Assembly (NCBI RefSeq): GCF_051912845.1
Contig: NZ_JBNCBU010000001.1
Coordinates: 496,001-560,000 of the forward strand
Origin: Tsuneonella sediminis
Lineage (GTDB): Bacteria; Pseudomonadota; Alphaproteobacteria; Sphingomonadales; Sphingomonadaceae
Reading direction: 5' to 3'
DNA: 64,000 bases
This document shows positions 37,145-44,315 of the stretch, piece by piece (the stretch's first letter is position 1; every line of letters begins with the position of its first letter). Below the pieces are notes generated by a model. That model was given only the letters and a program-made list of their open reading frames with translations. It had not been told where the DNA came from and searched no databases. The position numbers and the translations under genes were made by a program.

Positions 37145-37846
37145 TCAGGCTTCGGGTTCGCGGATCGCGGGGTCCCAGAACGTCGCCAGCGCAAGCGCGG
37201 CAACTGTCACGGCACGCTCGACACGCTTGTCCAGCGTGGCCGGGACAACGAGTGCGGGACGGTTGGCCAGGTCGATCGCGCCGATGTCGCGACCGCCATG
37301 CTCGAACGTGTACCCTACGGGCGTGATCGTCGGCATTGATGAGCCGTCGATGCGATGGACTGAGCGGAAACGCACGGTTTCGCTCCCGAGCGAGATTTCG
37401 CCGCGACGTTCATACCGGAAGGCGGCAAGGCCGCGGCCGGTCGTCTCCCAGAGCTCGAGCCATGCGCCCATCGGCGCGCCGTCGGCGGTAAACTCGCACC
37501 GATACGTCATCGGCCGCGTGGTAATCTCGATGGCCGACCCGATCGCCCTGGCGCGCTCGCGCATCCCGCAATGGCCCTCGACCGCTGGGCCCGGCTCGAG
37601 ACCCGCAATCGAAAAGTACGTATGCCCGGCCCGCGCAATGTCGGTGTCGGCGAACGTCCACTTCTCGAGCGAGCGGTCGAACACACCGCTGTAGGGACCG
37701 GCCGCATACCGGCCCGAGGTGTGACTGCCGATGCCCGCAAACTCGGTCCGAACGGTCGAAGACGCAAGATTTGCTGGCATCTGCATCTGGGCAGGCGCAC
37801 AGGCAGCTAGCAGGAGGCAGGGGAGATAAGGCGCCAGACGCTTCAT
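37145..37846 (-). CDS. Lipoprotein of unknown function (233 aa)
   Basis: I do not recognise a family. The lipobox LLAAC places the lipidated Cys16, so the protein is anchored to the inner or outer membrane. The mature part is beta-rich in appearance and has two further cysteines (in GHCGMRE and YRCEFT). The C-terminal hydrophobic stretch VTVAALALATFWD might pack against the membrane. Gap to gor is 64 bases with the same orientation. ATG 37846 has GGGTCTGTCC upstream without a strong Shine-Dalgarno. Confidence 0.75.
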   Translation of the reverse strand: MKRLAPYLPCLLLAACAPAQMQMPANLASSTVRTEFAGIGSHTSGRYAAGPYSGVFDRSLEKWTFADTDIARAGHTYFSIAGLEPGPAVEGHCGMRERARAIGSAIEITTRPMTYRCEFTADGAPMGAWLELWETTGRGLAAFRYERRGEISLGSETVRFRSVHRIDGSSMPTITPVGYTFEHGGRDIGAIDLANRPALVVPATLDKRVERAVTVAALALATFWDPAIREPEA

Positions 37847-37941
37847 GCAGGACAGACCCTCGATAGGCCCCGAATCGGGAATACGGCGCGACCCGCCGCC
37901 CATTCTCACACGAACCGAGATGAACGGCGGGTTGCAGGCCC

Positions 37942-39372
37942 TTATCCGCCCGTGCGGCGCTGAACAGTGCCTCCGCCCGCGTTGCCCTTGCCGCGGAAGC
38001 GCCGGCGACGGTTCTGGCCGCCCCCGCTGCCGGCGGCCTTGCCGCCACGCTCTCCCTGCCGCTCTCCCGAGGTATGCTGCGGCCGGTCGCCGCCCCGCTT
38101 GTCCTTGCGCTCGTTGCCCCGGCGCTCGCCGCCGATCGGCTTGGCGTGTACCTTCTTCCCGCGGGGCTGCTGGACCTGGCCCGGATTTCCCTTCGGCCGG
38201 ACGATCGGTAGCTCTTCGATGAAGGCGCGGAAATTGTCAGGGAGCGGGAGCCTCTCGCAGGTAACCCCGGTCAGCTTCTGGATGTCGCGCAGGTATGCCC
38301 GCTCGTCCTCGGCGCACAGCGTCATCGCGATGCCATCGGCGCCCGCGCGCGCGGTCCGTCCAATGCGGTGGACGTACTGTTCGGACACGTTGGGCAGCTC
38401 GAAGTTGATCACGTGGCTTACGCCCGGAATGTCGATCCCGCGCGCGGCGATGTCGGTCGCAACGAGGATCGGCACGCGGCCGGACTTGAAGTTGGCGATC
38501 GCCCGCTCGCGCTGCGGCTGGCTCTTGTTGCCATGGATCGCGTCGGCCTGGATGCCGTTCTGGCCCAGCTTCTTCACCACGCGGTCGGCGCCATGCTTGG
38601 TACGCGTGAAGATCAGCACCCGCTCCATCCCCTCGGTCTTGGGATAGCGCTTGCGCAGGATCAGTTCGAGCAAGCCCTGCTTTTCCGACTGGCTGACGAG
38701 CGTGACGTACTGCTCGACCCGCTCCGCCGTGGTCGCCGCGGGGGTGACCGACACGTGCGCCGGATCAGTCAGATATTGCTTCGACAGGTCCTTGATCGAC
38801 GAGGGCATCGTGGCGCTGAAGAGCAGCGTCTGCCGCTCCTTCGGCATAAGCGCGACAAGCTTCCTCAACGCGTGGATGAATCCGAGGTCGAGCATCTGAT
38901 CGGCCTCGTCGAGGACGAGGATCTCGACCCCGTCCAGCCTGAATGCCTTCTGGTCGACGAGATCGAGCAGCCGGCCCGGCGTGGCGACGAGAATGTCGGT
39001 CCCGCGATGCAGCTTGTTGCGGTCCTTGCCGACCGAGGTGCCGCCGACGACGACCGAGACCTTGAGGCCGGTGAAACCGCCGTAGTCCTCGGCGCTCTTG
39101 GCGATCTGGCCGGCCAGCTCGCGCGTCGGTGCAAGCACCAGCATGCGGCATGACTTGAACGGCGTCTGGCGGCCGGATTCGCGCAGGTTGTCGATGCTGG
39201 GCAGCATGAACGCGGCGGTCTTGCCGGTGCCGGTCTGCGCGATGCCGAGGAGGTCGCGGCCGCCCAGCACGAGCGGGATGGCCTGCGTCTGGATCGGCGT
39301 GGCGACGGTGTAGTTCTTCTGCTCCAGCGCCTGGAGGATGGGCTGCGAGAGCCCGAGTTGTTCGAATGACAT
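37942..39372 (-). CDS. rhlE: DEAD-box ATP-dependent RNA helicase, RhlE type
   Basis: RNA helicase of 476 residues. The Q motif MSFEQLGLSQPILQ, motif I AQTGTGKT (45-52), DEAD (154-157), SAT (185-187) and motif VI HRIGRTARAG are intact. The tail from about 385 onward is basic, Arg/Gly-rich and disordered, typical of RhlE and used for RNA binding and ribonucleoprotein assembly. The coding sequence follows a leader of about 170 bases. The open frame continues upstream to 39603 through that leader, but ATG 39372 gives the correct N-terminus. Confidence 0.94.
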   Translation of the reverse strand: MSFEQLGLSQPILQALEQKNYTVATPIQTQAIPLVLGGRDLLGIAQTGTGKTAAFMLPSIDNLRESGRQTPFKSCRMLVLAPTRELAGQIAKSAEDYGGFTGLKVSVVVGGTSVGKDRNKLHRGTDILVATPGRLLDLVDQKAFRLDGVEILVLDEADQMLDLGFIHALRKLVALMPKERQTLLFSATMPSSIKDLSKQYLTDPAHVSVTPAATTAERVEQYVTLVSQSEKQGLLELILRKRYPKTEGMERVLIFTRTKHGADRVVKKLGQNGIQADAIHGNKSQPQRERAIANFKSGRVPILVATDIAARGIDIPGVSHVINFELPNVSEQYVHRIGRTARAGADGIAMTLCAEDERAYLRDIQKLTGVTCERLPLPDNFRAFIEELPIVRPKGNPGQVQQPRGKKVHAKPIGGERRGNERKDKRGGDRPQHTSGERQGERGGKAAGSGGGQNRRRRFRGKGNAGGGTVQRRTGG

Positions 39373-39552
39373 GATAAGTAAAACTCGTATGCGAGCGACA
39401 GCGCGCGGCAGCCTTGGCGGCGCGCGCGTTCGCGGTGGTGGTTCTAACCGCCCGCGTGAAATGGGAAGTCGCTTGAAATCAGGATCGAAGCGCGCGCCGG
39501 GGCGGTGTGACCGCCGCTTCACGCTGGCAAGGCGCGCATCGGTTCGGACGGG

Positions 39553-39581
39553 CAGATGGTGCAGCGCGGCAAAAAAGTCAA
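39553..39581 (-). promoter_or_regulatory. Candidate promoter for rhlE, long untranslated leader
   Basis: TTGACT (39581-39576), a 17-base spacer and CATCTG (39558-39553) on the minus strand. It predicts a leader of about 170 bases before the ATG at 39372. The rest of the 287-base gap to pgi holds no gene I can support. Confidence 0.4.
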
Positions 39582-39659
39582 TGACAAACATCCGTTTGCC
39601 CACGCCACCGCTGCGGCCCTTCCAGCCGGGCCCCGGGGTCGCCCGTCCCAGGAAGACGG

Positions 39660-41192
39660 CTAATCGCCCAGCCCGGCCGCCTCCAGCAGGGCCTCGGTGC
39701 TGGGGTCGAACTTGCCACCCCCCGCCTCGATATCCTTTGCCATCTTTTTGCCGAGCTCGACGCCAAACTGATCGAACGGGTTGATCCCAATCAGGACCGC
39801 GTTCGCGAAAGTGCGGTGTTCGTGGAAGGCGATCAACGCGCCCAGCGCGGCGGGATCGACGTCGTCGAGAAGAATCGTGGCGCTCGGTCGGTCGCCGGGA
39901 AAGAGGCGCGCGGGGTCCTTGCCGTCGGCGGCCATGCTGCCACCCGCCATCAGCGCCGCGCCCTGCGCAAAGCAGTTGGTCAGCAGTATCTCGTGGTGTG
40001 CGGGATCGAGGGCGTCGCCCGGCGCAATGCTGGCGATGAAATCGACTGGCACCTCGACCGTGCCCTGATGCAGCAGCTGAAACACGGCGTGTTGACCGTC
40101 GGTCCCCACACCGCCCCAGGTGATCGGGGCGGTCGGCCCGTCGACCGGCGCTCCTTCAGCCGTCACTCGCTTGCCGTTCGATTCCATCTCGAGCTGCTGG
40201 AGGTAGAACGGCAGCAGCGCGAGCCGCTCGTCATACGCGAAGACGGCACGGGTCTGGCACCCGCGCACGCGGGTGTAGAACTGATCGGCAAACGCCGCGC
40301 GCAGCGGAAGGTTCGCGCGCCCGTCGGCATCGCGGAAATGCACGTCGATCGCGTTGGCACCGGCCAGCATGGCGTCGAATGCGTCCCACCCCGCGCCGAG
40401 CGCGATCGGGAACCCGATGCTCGACCACAGCGAGTAGCGCCCGCCGACGCTTTCCGAGAACGGCAGCACGCGGGTTTCGTCCACGCCCCATTCCACAGCC
40501 TTTTCGGGCGCGGCGGTCAGCGCGACGACCCGGCCGTAGGGGTCGGCCACGCCGCTGTGCCGCAGCCAGTCGATCGCGCTGGCGGCATTGGTCATGGTCT
40601 CGATCGTCGTAAACGTCTTGCTCGCGACCGCGATCAGGGTCGTCGCCGGATCGCACGCCGCGAATGCCTGTTCGAGCGCCAGCCCGTCGATATTCGACAC
40701 GACGTGGACATCGACCAGCGCGCCATCCCGGGCCAGCGCATCGATCGCCAGCTTCGGGCCAAGCGCCGATCCGCCAATGCCGATATGGATCAGGTGCCGT
40801 ATCTTGCCCAGCGCTCCCCGGTGTATCGCATCGACCAGAAGGTGCATCCGGTGGTGGAACTCGGCCGCTTCCTCGACCGCTTCCTTGGCCCCGATACCGC
40901 GCTGGGCGGTGTGCTCGGCCGCGCGGCCCTCGGTCACGTTGACGGTCGCACCCGCGAGCAGCGCGGCCCGCTTGCCGGCGAAGTCGCGCGCCGCGGCGAG
41001 ATCCTCGAACGCGGTCAGCAATGCGTCGTCGAGGTGGGTCTTCGACCAGTCGAAGATCGCCCCGCCTTCCTCCCAGTCCAGCCGTGCCGACAACTTGCCG
41101 ACCCGGTCCGCATCGCTCGCGTAAAGCTGCGCCAGCGTGCGCTGCGGGGTGGATTGGATGGCCTGCCAGGCGTTCCGGACGGCGTCGCTCAT
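39660..41192 (-). CDS. pgi: Glucose-6-phosphate isomerase
   Basis: Glycolytic/gluconeogenic enzyme of 510 residues interconverting glucose-6-phosphate and fructose-6-phosphate. The sugar-binding IHIGIGGSALGPKL, the SKTFTTIETMTN phosphate-binding loop, the WSSIGFPIAL segment and the catalytic region AFHEHRTFANAVLIGINPFDQFGVELGK are all present. It is a stand-alone gene; 173 bases with nothing I can name separate it from lepB on the other strand. Confidence 0.97.
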   Translation of the reverse strand: MSDAVRNAWQAIQSTPQRTLAQLYASDADRVGKLSARLDWEEGGAIFDWSKTHLDDALLTAFEDLAAARDFAGKRAALLAGATVNVTEGRAAEHTAQRGIGAKEAVEEAAEFHHRMHLLVDAIHRGALGKIRHLIHIGIGGSALGPKLAIDALARDGALVDVHVVSNIDGLALEQAFAACDPATTLIAVASKTFTTIETMTNAASAIDWLRHSGVADPYGRVVALTAAPEKAVEWGVDETRVLPFSESVGGRYSLWSSIGFPIALGAGWDAFDAMLAGANAIDVHFRDADGRANLPLRAAFADQFYTRVRGCQTRAVFAYDERLALLPFYLQQLEMESNGKRVTAEGAPVDGPTAPITWGGVGTDGQHAVFQLLHQGTVEVPVDFIASIAPGDALDPAHHEILLTNCFAQGAALMAGGSMAADGKDPARLFPGDRPSATILLDDVDPAALGALIAFHEHRTFANAVLIGINPFDQFGVELGKKMAKDIEAGGGKFDPSTEALLEAAGLGD

Positions 41193-41365
41193 GAATATCC
41201 TTTCCTACTGCCCGCCCGGGCGATTAGAGGGGCGGCGATGATCGATAGCGTCCCCCCGAGCGTGCGGCCACCTTTCGAATGCCGCGAAAACGTATTCCCG
41301 AAAGCATGTTCTTCTTTTCCGGGACTGTGTGACAGGCGTGACAGGGAACGGACGGGGCCTGCCGG

Positions 41366-42175
41366 ATGACCGCCGACAGCACGACCGCCGGTACCGCCAC
41401 GGCCGAGCAGGACAGGGAGACCTGGGGCAGCTTCGCCGCGTTCGTCCTGAAGCTGGCGTTGGCGGTGTTCGTCTTTCGCAGCTTCTTCTTCTCGTTCTAC
41501 ACGATCCCCAGCGAATCGATGCTCCCCCGGCTGTGGAACGGCGACTACTTCATCGCCGCCAAGTGGCCCTACGGCTATTCGCGCTGGTCTCTGCCCTTCA
41601 ACCTGCCGCTGATCCCGGGCCACGTGCTGGGCAGCCTGCCCGAGCGCGGCGACGTGGTCGTTTTCAAGCACCCGGTCGACAAGGTCGATTACATCAAGCG
41701 CGTGATCGGGCTGCCGGGCGATACCGTCGCGTTGCGCGCGGGGCAGGTCATTCTCAACGGCGTGCCGGTCAAGCGCGAGATCATCGGCGACTTTTCCATC
41801 CCGCAGTCTCCCAACACCGGGTGTGCGTGGGGCGGACGGGCGGCAGGCGCGGCCTGTTCGTATACCCGCTTCCGCGAGACGCTTCCCTCGGGCGCGAGCT
41901 ACGACACGCTCGACTTCGGCCGGACACCGCAGGACGATTTCGGCCCCGTGGTGGTGCCACGGAGGCAGGTGTTCGTGCTGGGGGACAACCGCGACAATTC
42001 GCAGGACAGCCGATTTCCAGCGATGCCGGGCGGCGGCGTCGGCCTGATCCCGGATGAATTGCTGGTCGCCCGCGCCAGCGCGATGGTGTGGTCGACCGAC
42101 GGGTCGGCAAGCTGGATCAAGCCTTGGACATGGCTGACGGCGGCCCGCTGGTCGCGCATTGGGCACGCGATATGA
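41366..42175 (+). CDS. lepB: Signal peptidase I
   Basis: Inner-membrane serine/lysine protease of 269 residues that removes Sec and Tat signal peptides. One N-terminal membrane segment lies at about 24-45. The catalytic Ser51 is in IPSESM and Lys111 in YIKRVIGLPGD, followed by GDNRDNSQDSR. An insertion with two cysteines (about 152 and 164) lies in the periplasmic domain. The stop overlaps the rnc start (ATGA), the first of three coupled junctions in lepB-rnc-era-43733. Confidence 0.96.
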   Translation: MTADSTTAGTATAEQDRETWGSFAAFVLKLALAVFVFRSFFFSFYTIPSESMLPRLWNGDYFIAAKWPYGYSRWSLPFNLPLIPGHVLGSLPERGDVVVFKHPVDKVDYIKRVIGLPGDTVALRAGQVILNGVPVKREIIGDFSIPQSPNTGCAWGGRAAGAACSYTRFRETLPSGASYDTLDFGRTPQDDFGPVVVPRRQVFVLGDNRDNSQDSRFPAMPGGGVGLIPDELLVARASAMVWSTDGSASWIKPWTWLTAARWSRIGHAI

Positions 42176-42849
42176 CGGCTTGCCGGCTCTCCCCCGAAAC
42201 CCGCGCCTGGCTTGAACAGACCGGCTTCACCGTTCGCGACGAGGCGGTCTGGCGCGCGGCACTGACGCACGGCAGCACCGGCGAGGCGGTGAACTACGAG
42301 CGGCTCGAATGGCTCGGCGACCGGGTCCTTGGCCTGGCGATCTCCGAATGGCTCTACGCCAGCGACGACGCGCCGGAGGGCCAGCTTGCCCAGCGGCTCA
42401 ACGCGCTGGTCAGCCGCGACACCTGCGCGTGCACCGCGCGCGACATCGGCGTTCCCGCGCATCTGCGCCTCGGCAAGCAGGCACGCGACGACGGGGCGCA
42501 CGACAGCGACAACGTGCTGGGCGACGTGATGGAAGCACTGCTGGGCGCCAACTTCATCGAAGCCGGGTTCGATGCCACGCGCGGCCTCGTGCGGCAGATC
42601 TGGGCGGAAGCGGTCGAAGGGCGCAGGGGCCGGTCGAAACATCCCAAGTCGGCGCTCCAGGAATGGGCGGCCGGCAACCGCCGCAAGCCTCCCGAATACG
42701 CGATGCTGGAACGGTCCGGTCCCGATCACAACGCCCGTTTCACGGTGCGGGTGACCGTCGCCGGCGTCGGGGAGGTCGAGGCCGACGGTTCGAGCAAGCA
42801 GGCGGCCGAGACCGCCGCCGCCAAGGCATTCATGGAGAAGTACGGATGA
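42172..42849 (+). CDS. rnc: Ribonuclease III
   Basis: Double-strand-specific endoribonuclease of 225 residues for rRNA and mRNA processing. The signature NYERLEWLGDRVL (41-53) carries Glu43 and Asp50, and DVMEALLGA supplies Asp118 and Glu121. A dsRNA-binding domain occupies the last 70 residues (KSALQEWAA ... SKQAAETAAAKAFM). The start overlaps the lepB stop and the stop overlaps the era start, both as ATGA. Confidence 0.96.
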   Translation: MTACRLSPETRAWLEQTGFTVRDEAVWRAALTHGSTGEAVNYERLEWLGDRVLGLAISEWLYASDDAPEGQLAQRLNALVSRDTCACTARDIGVPAHLRLGKQARDDGAHDSDNVLGDVMEALLGANFIEAGFDATRGLVRQIWAEAVEGRRGRSKHPKSALQEWAAGNRRKPPEYAMLERSGPDHNARFTVRVTVAGVGEVEADGSSKQAAETAAAKAFMEKYG

Positions 42850-43736
42850 CCCGCTGTGGATTCGTCGCCGTCATCGGCGCGCCGAACGCCGGCAAGTCGA
42901 CCCTTGTCAACGCGCTGGTCGGCCAGAAGGTCGCGATCGTCAGCGCCAAGGCGCAGACGACCCGGGCGCGGCTGATGGGCATCGCCCTTGAGGGCGATAC
43001 GCAGATGGTGCTGGTCGATACACCCGGCATCTTCGAACCCCGCCGCCGGCTCGACCGCGCTATGGTGAATGCTGCGTGGGACGGCACCGAGGCGGCCGAC
43101 GCGGTGCTGCTGGTGGTCGATCCGGTCAAGCAGCGCCGCCACGAGCTTGAACCCCTGCTCGAGGCGCTGGGCCACCGGCCCGAACGCAAGATCCTGGTGC
43201 TGAACAAGGTTGACGTCGCGAAGAAGGAACCGCTGCTCGTCCTCGCGCAGGAACTGACCGGCAAGGTCGATTTTGCCGAGGTGTTCTTCGTCTCGGCCCA
43301 GACCGGCGACGGGGTGGCCGAGATGAAGGCCGCCCTCGCCGCGATGATGCCCGAGGGCGAATGGGTCTATCCCGAGGACCAGGTATCCGACGCGAGCGAG
43401 CGCCTGCTCGCCGCCGAGATCACGCGCGAGCAGCTCTACCGCCAGCTGCACGAGGAATTACCCTATGACAGCGCGGTGCGCCCCGAAAGCTATACCGTGC
43501 GCAAGGACGGCAGCGTCGAAATTCACCAGCAGATCGTCGTCGGCCGCGACACCCAGCGGGCGATCGTGCTCGGCAAGGGTGGCGCGAAGATCAAGGCGAT
43601 CGGCGAGGCCGCGAGACTGGAACTGGCCGAACTGCTGGGGCAGAAGGTCCACCTCTTCCTTCACGTGAAGGTCGAGGAGAACTGGGCCGAAAGCCGCGAG
43701 ATTTTCGAGGAAATCGGGCTCGACTGGGTGCGGTGA
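42846..43736 (+). CDS. era: GTPase Era
   Basis: Ribosome-biogenesis GTPase of 296 residues that binds 16S rRNA near the 3' end. G1 GAPNAGKST is at 11-19, the G3 DTPG at 58-61 and G4 NKVD at 120-123. The C-terminal KH domain carries VLGKGGAKIK. Coupling to rnc (ATGA) is the common rnc-era arrangement. The alternative open frame from 42309 is an rnc overlap artefact. Confidence 0.97.
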   Translation: MTRCGFVAVIGAPNAGKSTLVNALVGQKVAIVSAKAQTTRARLMGIALEGDTQMVLVDTPGIFEPRRRLDRAMVNAAWDGTEAADAVLLVVDPVKQRRHELEPLLEALGHRPERKILVLNKVDVAKKEPLLVLAQELTGKVDFAEVFFVSAQTGDGVAEMKAALAAMMPEGEWVYPEDQVSDASERLLAAEITREQLYRQLHEELPYDSAVRPESYTVRKDGSVEIHQQIVVGRDTQRAIVLGKGGAKIKAIGEAARLELAELLGQKVHLFLHVKVEENWAESREIFEEIGLDWVR

Positions 43737-44122
43737 CCTCGCCGCTGACCCCACGCCCCGGCGATCGCTTCGCGGCATTCTTCACGAAGCTGGACAGCGG
43801 CAACTTCGTGTACCGCCCACCCGGAGCGGCCAACGGCCTCATCGTGAGCAGCGCCGACTACGAGGGCCTGCTTCGGCGTCTCGGGCAGCGGCGGAAGCTG
43901 GCCCTCGTCCTGCGCTGGCTCGTGATCGCGGGGTCCGTAGCCTGGGGTATCCGCGATTACGACAGGAGCGGTTCCGTTTTCGCGTTCGTCATCCCGTTCG
44001 CACTCGGCTGCGGGATCGCCTTCCTGCTGAGCCTGTGGACACACCTCGACCTGCTGCGACCGTTCGAACGCGACCGCCGCCGCCTCGGAAAGGACGGCGG
44101 GACCGGCCGCACCCTGCATTAG
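43733..44122 (+). CDS. Membrane protein of unknown function (129 aa)
   Basis: I do not recognise a family. The GTG start at 43733 overlaps the era stop (GTGA). The product has a cytoplasmic N-terminus of about 55 residues and two membrane segments (about 56-72 and 82-101), followed by a basic C-terminal tail (RPFERDRRRLGKD). It would be a two-pass inner-membrane protein with both ends inside. Placement at the end of lepB-rnc-era suggests co-expression only. Confidence 0.7.
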   Translation: MTSPLTPRPGDRFAAFFTKLDSGNFVYRPPGAANGLIVSSADYEGLLRRLGQRRKLALVLRWLVIAGSVAWGIRDYDRSGSVFAFVIPFALGCGIAFLLSLWTHLDLLRPFERDRRRLGKDGGTGRTLH

Positions 44123-44132
44123 GCGCTCGAGC

Positions 44133-44315
44133 CTAGCGCTTCTTCGCGATCTCGATCCCGTTCTTCTTGGCGAAGTCCTTGGTCGATTCCTCGCTGCGCC
44201 CCAGCGCCTTCGCGATCTCCTTGAGCCCCTTGCCCTTGCCCGCGAGCGTGCGGAGGGTGCCCGCCTCCTCGGCCTTCCACGGCTGCTTGTGCCGCTCGAA
44301 ATGATCTTTCGCCAT
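44133..44315 (-). CDS. Small basic HTH-like protein coupled to topA (60 aa)
   Basis: Not recognised by name. The product is 60 residues, rich in Lys. It has a Trp-initiated helix (WKAEEAGTLRTLAG) and a helix-turn-helix-like stretch KEIAKALGRSEESTKDFAKK that looks like a SANT/homeodomain-like DNA-binding fold. The ATG shares its A with the topA stop (TGATG), so it should be made whenever topA is translated. It could be a small nucleoid or regulatory partner; that is inference. Confidence 0.7.
   Translation of the reverse strand: MAKDHFERHKQPWKAEEAGTLRTLAGKGKGLKEIAKALGRSEESTKDFAKKNGIEIAKKR

Noticed and set aside
35761..37326. A 521-codon plus-strand open frame opposite glutathione reductase
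   Set aside because: Shadow of gor, with no coherent protein features.
39816..41369. A 517-codon plus-strand open frame opposite pgi, running into lepB
   Set aside because: Covers pgi in antisense and ends just inside the lepB start region; no domain is visible.
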